Part shown: one piece after another, positions 25,260 to 34,762 of the stretch
Numbering within the stretch: position 1 is the stretch's first letter
Layout of the letters: each line of letters starts with the position of its first letter
Assembly (NCBI GenBank): GCA_045130475.1
Contig: JBGUPU010000044.1
Coordinates: forward strand, 177,469 to 241,468
Direction: 5' to 3'
DNA from: CAG-791 sp045130475
Lineage (GTDB): Bacteria; Bacillota; Clostridia; Lachnospirales; Lachnospiraceae
Length of the DNA: 64,000 bases
Position numbers and translations under genes: made by a program
Notes under the pieces: model-generated
Database searches by the model: none
Told to the model about the DNA's origin: nothing
The model's input: only the letters and a program-made list of their open reading frames with translations

Positions 25260-26201
25260 TCATCGCTTGTCTCTGTCGATACTCTCCAGCGAAATGATCG
25301 AGATGATAATGCAGATCAGAGCCAGAAGGAGCATAGCTGCCCAGGTGATCCAGACATTCAGGGCGTCACTGGTGTACAGATCGTTCTGGTTGTACTCTGC
25401 AGACCACATCAGGAAGTCATTTACGGTGCCTTCTTTTTCCATCTGCCTGATAATCTCAAGAAGCGGCTTTCTGCCCATGTACTCAATATTGCGGAACTTG
25501 AAAAGAGTGTTCCAGAGAGTGACCATAGGCTGCGCATTATATTGTCCGATCGAACACAGGCTGATAACTCCCCACTTCGAGATCGAGAGGAAGGTAAGAC
25601 CCATGGCGGCTTTTGGGAGTTCAAAATAAGCGCCCGAGAAAACCAGCTGGAAGATCAGCAGAAAAGGCATCAGGGTCATGGCCGTCGTCGTATTGTGGAC
25701 AAGACAAGATATCATGAGCGCCATCATATCCGAAGAAAAAGTAATGATGAACAGAGTGATCCCGATGTCGACGATGCCGCTGCTGAAGATGATTCCCTTT
25801 TCAGGAAGATGCACCCCCGCATACCCGCAGACCACCAAAAGGATCCCTGTCTGCAGGATACAGATCAGAAGCTGTAAAAGAATCTGCGCAAACAGGTAAG
25901 AAGACATGTGCAGCCCGGAACGGTGCTCGTGTTTGATCACATCCCTCTCGCGGCAAACGATCTGTATGGAATTGAAAAACCCGATCCAGATACATACACA
26001 CACCATAGCAAAGGTTCCTGTGGCCGTCCCTTCCTGGGTAACAAACAGATTCTGACCGACGACAAAAACGACAAGTGCCGAGATCATGGCTGCCATCGGA
26101 AGAACCTTCCAGTCGTTCTGGTAAACAAATATCCGCAGAAACTTGCCGAGGTAAAGTCCGATCTGTCCAAGTCTTCCTCTGTATCTGAGATTACTCTTCA
26201 T
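25260..26201 (-). CDS. ABC-2-type permease of an ABCG-like transporter
   Basis: A 313-residue membrane protein with six to seven hydrophobic segments and a large loop before the last one. The pattern AMVCVCIWIGFFNSIQIVCR, ERDVIKHEHRSGLHMSSYLF and LVFSGAYFELPKA matches the ABC2 membrane domain of ABCG/White-type transporters, where ERxxxxxER-like and 'SG' motifs occur in the same places. It overlaps the ATPase gene by 11 bp, so the two are translated together as one complex. The substrate is unknown. Confidence 0.85.
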   Translation of the reverse strand: MKSNLRYRGRLGQIGLYLGKFLRIFVYQNDWKVLPMAAMISALVVFVVGQNLFVTQEGTATGTFAMVCVCIWIGFFNSIQIVCRERDVIKHEHRSGLHMSSYLFAQILLQLLICILQTGILLVVCGYAGVHLPEKGIIFSSGIVDIGITLFIITFSSDMMALMISCLVHNTTTAMTLMPFLLIFQLVFSGAYFELPKAAMGLTFLSISKWGVISLCSIGQYNAQPMVTLWNTLFKFRNIEYMGRKPLLEIIRQMEKEGTVNDFLMWSAEYNQNDLYTSDALNVWITWAAMLLLALICIIISIISLESIDRDKR

Positions 26202-27687
26202 CCGAACTCACCTCCTCTCCCTTCTGCTTATTGTCTGTTGTTTTCAGTCTGTCCTGCTCCCGGCCGTTTCCGCTTTCTTCTGCAGCTCCCTGCATCTTCT
26301 CTGCAGTTCCTTCCGGGTTCTTTTCTGCAGTTTCTTCCGGATTCTTCTGTCCTTTGCCGCTGTCTATCCTGCTTCTTGCATACTTCTCGATGAATTCATC
26401 CGCAAGGCCTTCTCCGCCTTCCTCACTGCGGTTGACGCACTGTACGATCGCTTCCATCGAATTTCTTCCGAAGAATTCCTTTGCTTCGTCGGGAGAGCCG
26501 TAGAAAGCCAGACGCCCGACTCTTCCGGAATCCTTGGCCAGTATAATCACTTTGTCAAACAGATCGATCACACGATCCGGTGTATGGGTGATCACGATCA
26601 CGATCTTTCCGGTCGCTGAAATCTCCTTCAATCTTTCAAAAAGTTCCCTGGCGATGACACCGTCCAGACCGGAATCCGGCTCATCCAGCACGAAAAGATC
26701 CGGATCCGAAACAAGTTCGATCGCAATGGAAATCCTCCGCAGCTGTCCTCCGGACATCTTGGATACAAGTCCCGAAGCTACAGGCGTAAGTCCAAGAAGG
26801 TCCATTACCTCTTTGACTCTCTTTTCCCTTTCCTCAGCCTTGGTCTGCAGCGGTATACGGAGTTTCGCGGCATCGCTGATCGTGCGATAGACCGTATCGT
26901 GGGTACGGACCAGATTCATCTGGGTGACAAAACCGATCCGGTATTTCATATGGTTGTACTGTTTATACACATTGGTGCCGTTCAGATAAATATCGGCGTC
27001 TGCTTTTTCATAGCCGATGATGGCGTTCATAAAGGTTGTTTTTCCCGCACCGGAGCCGCCCAGCAGCAGGACCAGAGACCCGTTGGGAATGTTCATGGCA
27101 ATATCTTTGAGCAGATACTTCTTTTTCCCCAGTTCCCTTGCTGTCCGCTCCCGCAGAAGAACGCTGAGGCCCTTGCGGGAGGCTGTCGTTGCGTTCATCG
27201 CGTCGCTGACACCGGTAATCTGCGCCGGCTCCATACCGGCCTCCCAGCCGGTCTGAAAACTGACGTCCGGGTGGGGCTGATATCTTTTGCCAAACCCCAG
27301 AACGAGCACTGTGAGCCATTCAGCTAAAAGCCAGGCGATCAGCCAGCGTCTTTTCAGGTCAAACAGAAGGATCAGCCGCATAAAGATCCGGATCCTGTAT
27401 ACGTACAGCGCCACAACCACGGACAGCGCGATCAAAGCTTCCACGACAAGCTGGCGGTGATCATCAAAAGCAACGGGAGAAATGGCGATCAGATAATAAA
27501 GGATTTCCAGTACGCCGCAGCCAATTCCTTCTCTGCGCATTTCCATGGAATCCGCCAGTGCGTAATACCGCAGTCCCGGCACCCATGCCATCCATCTCTT
27601 TTCCCAATTCATTTTTTCCGACAGTTTCCATAGTCCGAGGGACATCAAAAACCATGTAAAAACCAACCTGCTGAGAATGTTTGCCAT
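26191..27687 (-). CDS. ABCG-like ABC transporter ATPase with N-terminal membrane domain
   Basis: A 498-residue protein with unusual layout. Residues 1-135 contain about four membrane segments (RLVFTWFLMSLGLWKLSEK; ILYYLIAISPVAF; LIALSVVVALYVYRI; LIAWLLAEWLTVLVLGFGK). Residues about 190-420 are an ABC domain with Walker A GGSGAGKTTF, signature MSGGQLRRISIAIEL and LDEPDSGLD. The 'KMSGGQLRR' wording and DSGLDG are ABCG-like. The last about 75 residues are polar and repetitive (NPEETAEKNPEGTAEKMQG), probably disordered. It pairs with the ABC-2 permease gene it overlaps by 11 bp. The N-terminal helices may add membrane contacts or act as an anchor. Confidence 0.85.
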   Translation of the reverse strand: MANILSRLVFTWFLMSLGLWKLSEKMNWEKRWMAWVPGLRYYALADSMEMRREGIGCGVLEILYYLIAISPVAFDDHRQLVVEALIALSVVVALYVYRIRIFMRLILLFDLKRRWLIAWLLAEWLTVLVLGFGKRYQPHPDVSFQTGWEAGMEPAQITGVSDAMNATTASRKGLSVLLRERTARELGKKKYLLKDIAMNIPNGSLVLLLGGSGAGKTTFMNAIIGYEKADADIYLNGTNVYKQYNHMKYRIGFVTQMNLVRTHDTVYRTISDAAKLRIPLQTKAEEREKRVKEVMDLLGLTPVASGLVSKMSGGQLRRISIAIELVSDPDLFVLDEPDSGLDGVIARELFERLKEISATGKIVIVITHTPDRVIDLFDKVIILAKDSGRVGRLAFYGSPDEAKEFFGRNSMEAIVQCVNRSEEGGEGLADEFIEKYARSRIDSGKGQKNPEETAEKNPEGTAEKMQGAAEESGNGREQDRLKTTDNKQKGEEVSSDEE

Positions 27688-27882
27688 AATAAGTCTTTCC
27701 CCTGTATTTTTATGTCAGTCCGGAAATCTGCCGCTGCAGGTGCAATTTATGCCTGCAGCAATCTGCCGCCTTCAGATTCCATCTTAAAATTATATAGAAC
27801 TCCGCATGTATATTGCAAGATAAAAGACTGTTAATCCGGATACCGTTTGTACAGTATTTACTGCAATTGAGGCATCCGTCCC

Positions 27883-27910
27883 TTGCATATTTGAAGGATT
27901 GAAGTATAAT
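27883..27910 (+). promoter_or_regulatory. Promoter of the second MATE gene
   Basis: TTGCAT (27883-27888), a 16-bp spacer and TATAAT (27905-27910), giving a leader of about 22 nt before the TTG start at 27939. Confidence 0.75.
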
Positions 27911-27938
27911 AACTTCGTCAAAAAACGGAGGTGTCGGC

Positions 27939-29279
27939 TTGAACAAGGATTTGACAACGGGAAAACCGGAAACAGTGCTGTGGCAGTTTTGTCTGCCGCT
28001 CTTCGGAAGTATCATTTTCCAGCAATTATATAATATCGCAGACAGTCTTGTGGCGGGCCGCTTCGCGGGCGAGAATGCCCTGGCCGCGGTCGGCAACAGC
28101 TATGAGATCACCTTGATCTTTATCGCCTTTGCCTTCGGCTGCAATATCGGATGCTCGGTCGTGGTATCCACATTCTTCGGTGCAAAGCGCTTTGAAGAGA
28201 TGAAGACTGCCGTCTCCACGGCGCTGATCGCCAGCGGCGCCCTGTGCCTGATCCTGATGCTGATCGGAACGCTTTTCTGCGGCAATCTCCTGGAGATGAT
28301 CCGGACGCCGCAGGAGGTCTTCGCCGATTCCAAGCTCTATCTGGATATTTATGTGTGGGGACTTCCGTTTGTCTTCTATTACAACATCTCAACCGGTATT
28401 TTCTCCGCCATGGGAGATTCCAGGACGCCCTTTTATTTCCTGGCAATGTCCTCCTGCGCCAACATTGCAATGGACATCTGGTTTGTGGCCGGTCTGCACA
28501 TGGGCGTCGCAGGCGTCGCCTGGGCAACCTTCATCTGTCAGGGAATCAGTGCCGTCCTGGCTCTTACTGTCGTGATGCGGCGGCTGAAGTCCATCGAGAC
28601 CAAAGGACACAGGAAGCTTTTCTCCTGGTCCATCTGCGGCAAGATTGCCCGGATTGCTGTCCCCAGCATCCTGCAGCAGAGCTTTATCTCGGTCGGAAAT
28701 ATTATCCTTCAGGGCGTCATCAACGGCTTCGGCCCCGGCGTCATGGCCGGTTACTCCGCAGCCATCAAACTCAACAATCTCGTGATCACTGCCTTCACGA
28801 CACTGGGAAACGGTATCTCGAACTACTGTGCGCAGAATATCGGTGCCGGAAAGCTGAACCGCATCCCCGAGGGCTTCCGGGCGGGCATCAAGATGGTGTG
28901 GCTCCTCTCCCTGCCCCTCGCTGTCCTGTATTTTACCTGCGGCAGATGGCTCCTTCTATTCTTTATGAGCGATCCGTCCGAAGATGCCATGCACGCCGGT
29001 ATGATGCTGCTGCGGATCGTTGCTCCCTTCTACTTCGTGATCTCCGCAAAGCTCGTTGCGGACGGCATCCTGCGCGGCGCCAGCTACATGGGCCGCTTCA
29101 TGGCCGCGACCTTTACCGACCTGATCCTCCGCGTGGTCCTCGCCATCATTTTCTCCGGGACAAAGCTGGGCGCCACCGGGATCTGGTGCGCTTGGCCGGT
29201 CGGCTGGAGCGTGGCGACCTGCATCTCCATCTTCTTTTATCTGCGCGGGCCATGGTATCAGAAAAAACAGACCTTATGA
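27939..29279 (+). CDS. MATE family efflux protein
   Basis: A 446-residue, roughly 12-helix membrane protein. The opening NKDLTTGKPETVLWQFCLPL, then FQQLYNIADSLVAGRFAGE, is the standard N terminus of clostridial MATE proteins, and the second half restarts near IARIAVPSILQQSFISVGN. Start is TTG at 27939 with CGGAGGTG 6 nt upstream and a promoter just before. It is monocistronic. It shares the family but not close sequence identity with the protein at 19638-21044, so the two probably differ in substrate. Which compounds it exports cannot be deduced. Confidence 0.92.
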   Translation: MNKDLTTGKPETVLWQFCLPLFGSIIFQQLYNIADSLVAGRFAGENALAAVGNSYEITLIFIAFAFGCNIGCSVVVSTFFGAKRFEEMKTAVSTALIASGALCLILMLIGTLFCGNLLEMIRTPQEVFADSKLYLDIYVWGLPFVFYYNISTGIFSAMGDSRTPFYFLAMSSCANIAMDIWFVAGLHMGVAGVAWATFICQGISAVLALTVVMRRLKSIETKGHRKLFSWSICGKIARIAVPSILQQSFISVGNIILQGVINGFGPGVMAGYSAAIKLNNLVITAFTTLGNGISNYCAQNIGAGKLNRIPEGFRAGIKMVWLLSLPLAVLYFTCGRWLLLFFMSDPSEDAMHAGMMLLRIVAPFYFVISAKLVADGILRGASYMGRFMAATFTDLILRVVLAIIFSGTKLGATGIWCAWPVGWSVATCISIFFYLRGPWYQKKQTL

Positions 29280-29408
29280 CCCCCGGTAGCAGGCTCTTGA
29301 ATGAAAGGTTCCCCGGATGTTTCCATTCAGGACCCGCAAGCGAGTCTCGCGCGCGTTTCCTGCGGCTGAAGTCACGGTATTGCGCTTATAAAGAATAAAA
29401 AGCATAAA

Positions 29409-29465
29409 AACTCCCCGCCGGCATCTGCAGGATGATTCATTCCTGCAGAGAACCGGCGGGGAGTT
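29409..29465 (-). terminator. Terminator of the YtrA-like GntR/ABC operon
   Basis: AACTCCCCGCCGG / CCGGCGGGGAGTT with an inner GCAGGA/TCCTGC stem. Read leftward it is followed by a run of T (TTTTTTATGCTTTTT), so it ends the minus-strand operon; it may also block read-through from the MATE gene. Confidence 0.85.
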
Positions 29466-29523
29466 CCTGTCTCTGCTTTTCCCGATTCAATTGTATTTTT
29501 TCGATTTACTATCAGGCGCAGCC

Positions 29524-30324
29524 TTACTCCAGATTCAGTCTCCTGTCGAGGAAATACCATGTGGCCGCTCCATAGATCGCGATCAGTATGAGCGTAGAGA
29601 TGATGACCACAGCCTGAAACTGCCATGACAGCAGCATTTTCCCGTCAAACCGGGCCAGGATAAAGTCCGCCCATCCCATCCGGTAGCCGATCTGTGCCAG
29701 AAGACTGCCGATCGTATTCCTGATAATACCGATTCCGAAAAATGCGAGGACACTTCCCAGTACGCGGTGTGCCGTCCACTGGTGTCCGACTGCGATCGCG
29801 GTATAAATCTGCATCAGCGACGCAACAAAGTACAGTATGAAAATCACGAACCAGACAGCGACCGCACCCAGTTCTTTTCCCAGGGACAGCATCCGCAGAT
29901 GCATGCTTATCTCTTTAAAGAAGCTGATCGTGTCCTGCAGCGGGATCGCCATCAGTCCCATGACCACGACCGTGCAGACACCGGCCGCACCGCCCAGCAG
30001 CGTCCAGATCAGGGAGCTGAGCACCTTGGCAAGGATCAGCTGATGAGTCCCCACGGGAAGGGAAAACATGAGATATCCCTCATTTCCCAGAAGGTTCCGG
30101 TAAAAACGCTGGACGCACAGCACACCTGTCATGACCATGGTCGCGATGATCAGTGATACGAAGATCATAATGATGACGGCGCCCAGCAGATTTGAATAGA
30201 GATCCTCATCGAGGACCCGGATGCCCACTCCCATGATAATGGCCATTCCGATCGTCGCCGCGTAGAGGGGCAGAATGATCCGCCCGAAGGCTTTCATTTC
30301 ATATCCAATCAGTTTTGTCAGCAT
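29524..30324 (-). CDS. ABC-2-type permease of the GntR-controlled transporter
   Basis: A 266-residue membrane protein with six hydrophobic segments, including IILPLYAATIGMAIIMGV and LIIATMVMTGVLCVQRFY, plus a LLGNEGYLMFSLPVGTHQLI loop typical of YtrC/BcrB-like permeases. It is the last gene of a three-gene operon, with its start overlapping the ATPase stop by 7 bp. Such GntR-ABC modules in Firmicutes commonly respond to cell-envelope stress or export antimicrobial peptides; the actual role here is not known. Confidence 0.86.
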   Translation of the reverse strand: MLTKLIGYEMKAFGRIILPLYAATIGMAIIMGVGIRVLDEDLYSNLLGAVIIMIFVSLIIATMVMTGVLCVQRFYRNLLGNEGYLMFSLPVGTHQLILAKVLSSLIWTLLGGAAGVCTVVVMGLMAIPLQDTISFFKEISMHLRMLSLGKELGAVAVWFVIFILYFVASLMQIYTAIAVGHQWTAHRVLGSVLAFFGIGIIRNTIGSLLAQIGYRMGWADFILARFDGKMLLSWQFQAVVIISTLILIAIYGAATWYFLDRRLNLE

Positions 30325-31013
30325 CTGTACACCTCCCGGAAATAATTATCCACGCTCATGCCGGTGCGTTCCCGCAGAGCATCTGTGTTCTCATGCAGCT
30401 CGACATGTCCCTGTTTGAGAAAAACCACTTCATCCAGAACGGGTTCCACATCCGCGATCAGATGTGTCGAGATCAGGACCAGGGCATTCTCTGAGTAATT
30501 GCCGATGATCGTGCGGAGAATATAATCTCTGGCCGCCGGGTCCACACCTGCGATCGGCTCATCGAGAAGATAGACCTTGGCGCTGCGGCTCATGGTCATG
30601 ATGAGCTGTACCTTTTCCTTTGTGCCTTTGGAAAGGGATTTGAAAGGCCGGCGGGGTTCGATGTTCAGCGCCTGCAGCATCTGCACGGCCTTGTTCATAT
30701 CAAAATCCCGATAAAATTCCTCATAAAAATACAGGAGCGATTCCACATCCATCCAGGCCGGCAGGAAATCCCTGTCGGGGAGATAGGAAACAATCGCTTT
30801 TGTCTCCGGGCCGGGCTTCATACCGTCGATCAGAATCTCCCCGCCTGTGGGCGTCAGCAGATGCTGTGCCAGCTTGATCAGTGTCGTCTTGCCGCTGCCG
30901 TTGGGACCAACCAGTCCGACGATCCTGCCGGGTTCCAGCGACAGATCTATATTGTCGAGAGCCGTGATGTTCCCGTATCTTTTTGTCAAATGCATGCATT
31001 CCAGAACTGCCAT
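30318..31013 (-). CDS. ABC transporter ATP-binding protein of the GntR-controlled operon
   Basis: A 231-residue ATPase with Walker A GPNGSGKTTLIK (about 36-47), Q-loop region SYLPDRDFL, a degenerate signature LSKGTKEKVQLIM (about 135) and Walker B VYLLDEPIAGVDP (about 154). The signature 'SKGTKEK' is typical of YtrB/EcsA-like exporters. It energises the permease encoded by the next gene. AAGGAGG lies 11 nt before the ATG, 16 bp after the regulator gene. Confidence 0.92.
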   Translation of the reverse strand: MAVLECMHLTKRYGNITALDNIDLSLEPGRIVGLVGPNGSGKTTLIKLAQHLLTPTGGEILIDGMKPGPETKAIVSYLPDRDFLPAWMDVESLLYFYEEFYRDFDMNKAVQMLQALNIEPRRPFKSLSKGTKEKVQLIMTMSRSAKVYLLDEPIAGVDPAARDYILRTIIGNYSENALVLISTHLIADVEPVLDEVVFLKQGHVELHENTDALRERTGMSVDNYFREVYRC

Positions 31014-31028
31014 GGCATTTATCCTCCT

Positions 31029-31415
31029 TTAGCTGTTTTTCTTCTGCTCTGATGCTCCTCCTGCCCACTCCTGTACAGCGGACAGTATCTCCTCCCGGCT
31101 CATACCGAGGCGCATGAGCCGCGTACACATCTCTTCTATTACATCCTCACTCAAATTTTTCCTGAGATTTTTCAGCACTTCTGCATCCTCCGTGACAAAT
31201 CTCCCGCTCGTCCTCTGCGTATATACCAGTCCGTCCCTTTCCAGTTCCGCAAAGGCGCGCTGCATTGTATTCGGGTTGACCCCCGCCTCCAGCGCCAGCT
31301 CACGAACCGCCGGAAGCTTGGCTCCGGGCGGATAGGCCCCGCTGGCGATCTCTGTCCGCAGCCGTCCCAGAATCTGCAGATAAATCGGGATTCCGTTCTC
31401 AAATGTCCACTTCAT
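31029..31415 (-). CDS. GntR family transcriptional regulator (YtrA subfamily)
   Basis: A 128-residue repressor-type protein: an N-terminal winged helix-turn-helix (IYLQILGRLRTEIASGAYPP, then KLPAVRELALEAGVNPNTMQ and TSGRF) and a short helical C-terminal dimerisation region (residues 80-128), the size hallmark of YtrA. It is first in its operon, so it very likely controls itself and the ABC genes. GGAGG lies 7 nt before the ATG. Candidate operator half-sites lie between its promoter and its start codon. The inducer is unknown. Confidence 0.92.
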   Translation of the reverse strand: MKWTFENGIPIYLQILGRLRTEIASGAYPPGAKLPAVRELALEAGVNPNTMQRAFAELERDGLVYTQRTSGRFVTEDAEVLKNLRKNLSEDVIEEMCTRLMRLGMSREEILSAVQEWAGGASEQKKNS

Positions 31416-31465
31416 TTTTTCCTCCGTTACAAAACCGTAATGCTTGTCGGCTTCTGTTATCTGCT

Positions 31466-31537
31466 ATTGTATCGCTGTATTATTGTACCACTCCCTTAAT
31501 ACAATAATATATTATAGCGCTCTTTCCTTTTTGTCAA
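31466..31537 (-). promoter_or_regulatory. Promoter and candidate operator of the GntR/ABC operon
   Basis: On the minus strand TTGACA (31537-31532), a 17-bp spacer and TAATAT form the promoter. Downstream of it are ATTGTA half-sites at 31466-31471 and 31482-31487, and the inverse TACAAT at 31500-31505, so ATTGTA-N12-TACAAT is an inverted repeat. A repressor bound there would block transcription start. The operator role is inferred. Confidence 0.6.
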
Positions 31538-31566
31538 TACCCTATGCAAATTCAAGACTCACTCGC

Positions 31567-31602
31567 AAAAAAACCTCTCCGCACAAAACCTGTGCGGAGA
31601 GG
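31567..31602 (-). terminator. Hairpin terminator between gntR and the TRAP genes
   Basis: CCTCTCCGCACA / TGTGCGGAGAGG with a 5-nt loop and seven T on the leftward strand. It lies upstream of gntR and about 70 bp beyond the TRAP permease stop codon, so it ends the TRAP transcript. Confidence 0.85.
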
Positions 31603-31673
31603 CCATTCTCAAAACTATATCTTTCGGGCTTCTGTATCTGACATCAGATCAGAGCCCCTGAAGGAGAATATCT

Positions 31674-33716
31674 TTATGCTTTCTGTCTGTTGCGCATAAC
31701 ATACTGCAGGACAATGCCGGCCGCAATCAGGGCCAGACCGACGATATCGGTCATGGTGCCGGGAACGATCATCATGAGACCGCCGATCGCCAGCAGAAGC
31801 CTGTCAACGATGCCCATGTTGGTGAAGAAGTATCCCTCCAGGGCCGCAGCGACGCCGAAGATACCGATCAGGGATGTGACCGCGATCAGGACGACTTCCA
31901 TTGTGGATGTCTCGATCAGCAGCATGGCAGGGCTGAAGCAGAAGACATAGGGAATAATGAAAGCCGCGATCGCAAGCTTGGTCGCGTTAAAGGCCGTGCG
32001 CATGGGATTGGACTTGGCGATAGCACTTCCTGCGTAAGCTGCAAGGGCAACAGGCGGTGTGATATCCGCTACGATACCGAAGTAGAATACGAAGAAGTGG
32101 GCTGCCAGAATCGGGACGCCCATACGGGTCAGGATCGGAGCGCAGGTCGCCGCCATGATGCAGTAGGTCGCTGTCGTCGGAACGCCCATGCCCAGGACGA
32201 TGCAGCAGAGCATGGTCAGGAACAGAGCGATGAAGAGCTTGTCGCCTGCAACAGCGACGATGGCGTTGATCATCTCGTTGGCAAGACCGGTCATGGTGAT
32301 GGTACCGGAGATGATGCCGGCGACACCGCAGGCCGCGCCGACGGTGATAGTGCCCTTGCCGCCCGCCTCGAGAGAGTCAAAGAACTTTCTGACGGTGAAG
32401 CAGTTTCCGGTGTCCTCGTTGTTGCCGATAAGGGCGTCTGCCACGGGATTGTTGGAGCCGTCTCTCTTCAGGTCATTGATGGCCTGGCGATAGCTTCCGT
32501 CAAAAATACCGTCCACGATACCGACGATGATCGCGGCGACGATGGAATAGGCAGCTGCACGCTGCATAGTCATCATGTTTTTGGAAACCCAGATGACAAG
32601 CAGTACCAGCGGAGTCAGAAGATAAATCTTGCGGATGAGTTTTCCGAATTTGGGAAGTTTCTCAGTGGGGATACCTGTCAGTCCGTATTTCTTGGCTTCC
32701 AGATGGACCGCGATGAAAATACCGGTGAAGTAGAGGACTGCAGGAAGGACCGCACGGATCAGAATGTCTGAATAAGGCACGCCGATGATATCCGCCATCA
32801 GGAATGCAGCAGCACCCATGATGGGAGGCATGATCTGGCCGCCCGTGGAGGCAGCCGCCTCGACGGCGCCTGCGAAATCTGCCTTGTAGCCGGTTTCCTT
32901 CATCATCGGGATCGTGACGGAACCGGTCGTGACCGTGTTACCGACAGAAGATCCGCTGACCATACCGCAGAGAGCGGAGGAAATGACCGCGACCTTTGCG
33001 GGACCGCCTGCATAGCGGCCGGCCGCGCAGTTAGCCATATTGATGAAGAACTCGGAGATACCTGTCCTCTCAAGGAAGGCACCGAAAATAATGAAGACGA
33101 CGATATATTTCGAGCAGACATTGATCGGCGTCGACAAAATACCTGTCTTGGCGTAGAAAAGGTTTCTCACCAGATAACGAAGTCTTCCGGCGATGGAAGG
33201 ATTCGTCAGTCCGTAGACGATTGCGTACACGATGAAGAAGAGCGCCACGATCAGGATGGGCCAGCCGACACTTCGGCGGGTCACCTCGAGAAGAGCCGCT
33301 ACACCGACGATCGCGATGAGGATCTGCGGAACGGTAAAGCGTGTGCCCTGCTGGATGATCTGCTCCGCGCTGAAGGTGTAGTAGAGGAAGGCACCTGTAC
33401 CCAGCACCATGGCGACAATATCATACCAGGGAATAAAATTGACCTTCTGCTCTCCTTTTTTTGCGGGATAGGTGAGGAATCCCAGAAGGATGATCAGTCC
33501 CATGAAGGAGGTCAGGCGGATCTCCTCCAGGAATGTCGCAAACAATGTTACCCAGATGCAGAACAGCGAAAAGCCGATCAGAACAGCCTTGACGACAAGC
33601 GCGGGCTTGCCGGTCCACACGCGGACATTGGACTCTCTGTCATATTTCCGCATGACCTCCTCGAGGTCTTCCTGGTGAAGTTCATATGCCGGATCTTTTA
33701 CTTTATCATTACTCAT
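31674..33716 (-). CDS. TRAP transporter fused permease (small and large membrane subunits, TAXI type)
   Basis: A 680-residue protein with about 18-19 hydrophobic segments. It joins the four-helix DctQ-like part (residues about 40-130) to the twelve-helix DctM-like part, as usual in TAXI-type TRAP systems. Conserved signatures include GRYAGGPAKVAVISSALCGM, SGSSVGNTVTTGSVTIPMM and EAAASTGGQIMPPIMGAAAF in the first large-subunit half, and LGMGVPTTATYCIMAATCAP in the second. TRAP importers use ion gradients, not ATP, to take up organic acids or related solutes. It lies 16 bp after the binding-protein gene, forming one operon controlled from 34763-34810. The substrate is unknown. Confidence 0.95.
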   Translation of the reverse strand: MSNDKVKDPAYELHQEDLEEVMRKYDRESNVRVWTGKPALVVKAVLIGFSLFCIWVTLFATFLEEIRLTSFMGLIILLGFLTYPAKKGEQKVNFIPWYDIVAMVLGTGAFLYYTFSAEQIIQQGTRFTVPQILIAIVGVAALLEVTRRSVGWPILIVALFFIVYAIVYGLTNPSIAGRLRYLVRNLFYAKTGILSTPINVCSKYIVVFIIFGAFLERTGISEFFINMANCAAGRYAGGPAKVAVISSALCGMVSGSSVGNTVTTGSVTIPMMKETGYKADFAGAVEAAASTGGQIMPPIMGAAAFLMADIIGVPYSDILIRAVLPAVLYFTGIFIAVHLEAKKYGLTGIPTEKLPKFGKLIRKIYLLTPLVLLVIWVSKNMMTMQRAAAYSIVAAIIVGIVDGIFDGSYRQAINDLKRDGSNNPVADALIGNNEDTGNCFTVRKFFDSLEAGGKGTITVGAACGVAGIISGTITMTGLANEMINAIVAVAGDKLFIALFLTMLCCIVLGMGVPTTATYCIMAATCAPILTRMGVPILAAHFFVFYFGIVADITPPVALAAYAGSAIAKSNPMRTAFNATKLAIAAFIIPYVFCFSPAMLLIETSTMEVVLIAVTSLIGIFGVAAALEGYFFTNMGIVDRLLLAIGGLMMIVPGTMTDIVGLALIAAGIVLQYVMRNRQKA

Positions 33717-33732
33717 GGACAGTCCCCCCTTA

Positions 33733-34698
33733 TCAATCAGCAGTTTCCACTGTCACACCGTGCTCGGCAAAGTATTTTGCCGCACCGGCATGGAAAGGCA
33801 CTGCGATACCGGAAGTCGCGTTCTCCACAGAGAGCTCTGCTCCCTTGGCGTTCTCAGCCGTGATCTCCTCTGCGTGGTCAAAAATCGCAGCGGTCAGCTG
33901 ATAGACGACTTCATTATCCAGATCCGCGTCAACGACCATGGTAGCCTTGATGGTGATCGTCTCGATCGGATCAGGCTGTCCGGGATAGGTGTCAGCCGGG
34001 ATCACCAGAGGCGCATAATAGGGGCAGATATCCATGATCTTGTCCCTGAGCTCGCCTTCGATCGGGATCAGGAAAACGCCATTGGTCGTCGCCAGCTCGG
34101 TGATCGCCGATGTGGGTGCGCCTGCAACGATGAATGCCGCGTCGATCTGACCGTCCTTGAGGGCTTCTTTACTGTCATCGAAGCTCTGATACTGGGGTTT
34201 GATATCATCCACAGTCAGACCGGCTCCTTCAAGGACGTCCACAGCGTTGAAGTAAACACCCGATCCGGGGGCGCCGATGGAGACGCTCCTGCCCTTGAGG
34301 TCGGCCACTGTCTTGATGTCTTCTTTCATTGTGATGAGCTGTACCGTCTCTGCGTACAGCGCGCCGAGTACACGGAAATCCCTGCAGGGGCCGTCTGTCT
34401 CAAAAGACTTACTGCCCTCCCAGGCATAGGTCATAACGTCAGACTGGGTAAATCCCATCTGGTAATCGCCGTCACCAATACTCTGTATGTTTGCCTTTGA
34501 AGCAGCCGTTGACACTGCCGTCACACTGTAGCCAGTATAATTCTTCATATACTGGGCGAGCACACCGCCGAACGCATAATAGGTTCCTGCCGTTCCGCCG
34601 GTCCCCATCATCATTCTCTGCCCTCCGCAGCCGGACAAAGCCAGCATGCAAACAGCCAGAAGAAGGCTGACAACTGCTCTGCGCATTCGTTTCCGCAT
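33733..34698 (-). CDS. TAXI family TRAP transporter solute-binding lipoprotein
   Basis: A 321-residue external receptor that hands its ligand to the fused permease. The signal peptide (RRAVVSLLLAVCMLALSG) is followed by lipobox LSGCGG. The TAXI fold is shown by MMGTGGTAGTYYAFGGVLA near the mature N terminus, then STAASKANIQSIGDGDYQMG and GAPGSGVYFNAVDVLEGAG. I start at the ATG at 34698 because AAGGAGGG lies 7 nt upstream; an in-frame ATG 23 codons earlier has no site. It is first gene of the operon. Family ligands include glutamate and other carboxylates; none can be assigned here. Confidence 0.93.
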   Translation of the reverse strand: MRKRMRRAVVSLLLAVCMLALSGCGGQRMMMGTGGTAGTYYAFGGVLAQYMKNYTGYSVTAVSTAASKANIQSIGDGDYQMGFTQSDVMTYAWEGSKSFETDGPCRDFRVLGALYAETVQLITMKEDIKTVADLKGRSVSIGAPGSGVYFNAVDVLEGAGLTVDDIKPQYQSFDDSKEALKDGQIDAAFIVAGAPTSAITELATTNGVFLIPIEGELRDKIMDICPYYAPLVIPADTYPGQPDPIETITIKATMVVDADLDNEVVYQLTAAIFDHAEEITAENAKGAELSVENATSGIAVPFHAGAAKYFAEHGVTVETAD

Positions 34699-34762
34699 GG
34701 ATAACTCCCTCCTTTTACCAAGGCGCCCTGGCGCCGATATTTCCGATGATTGAATCCCCGTA

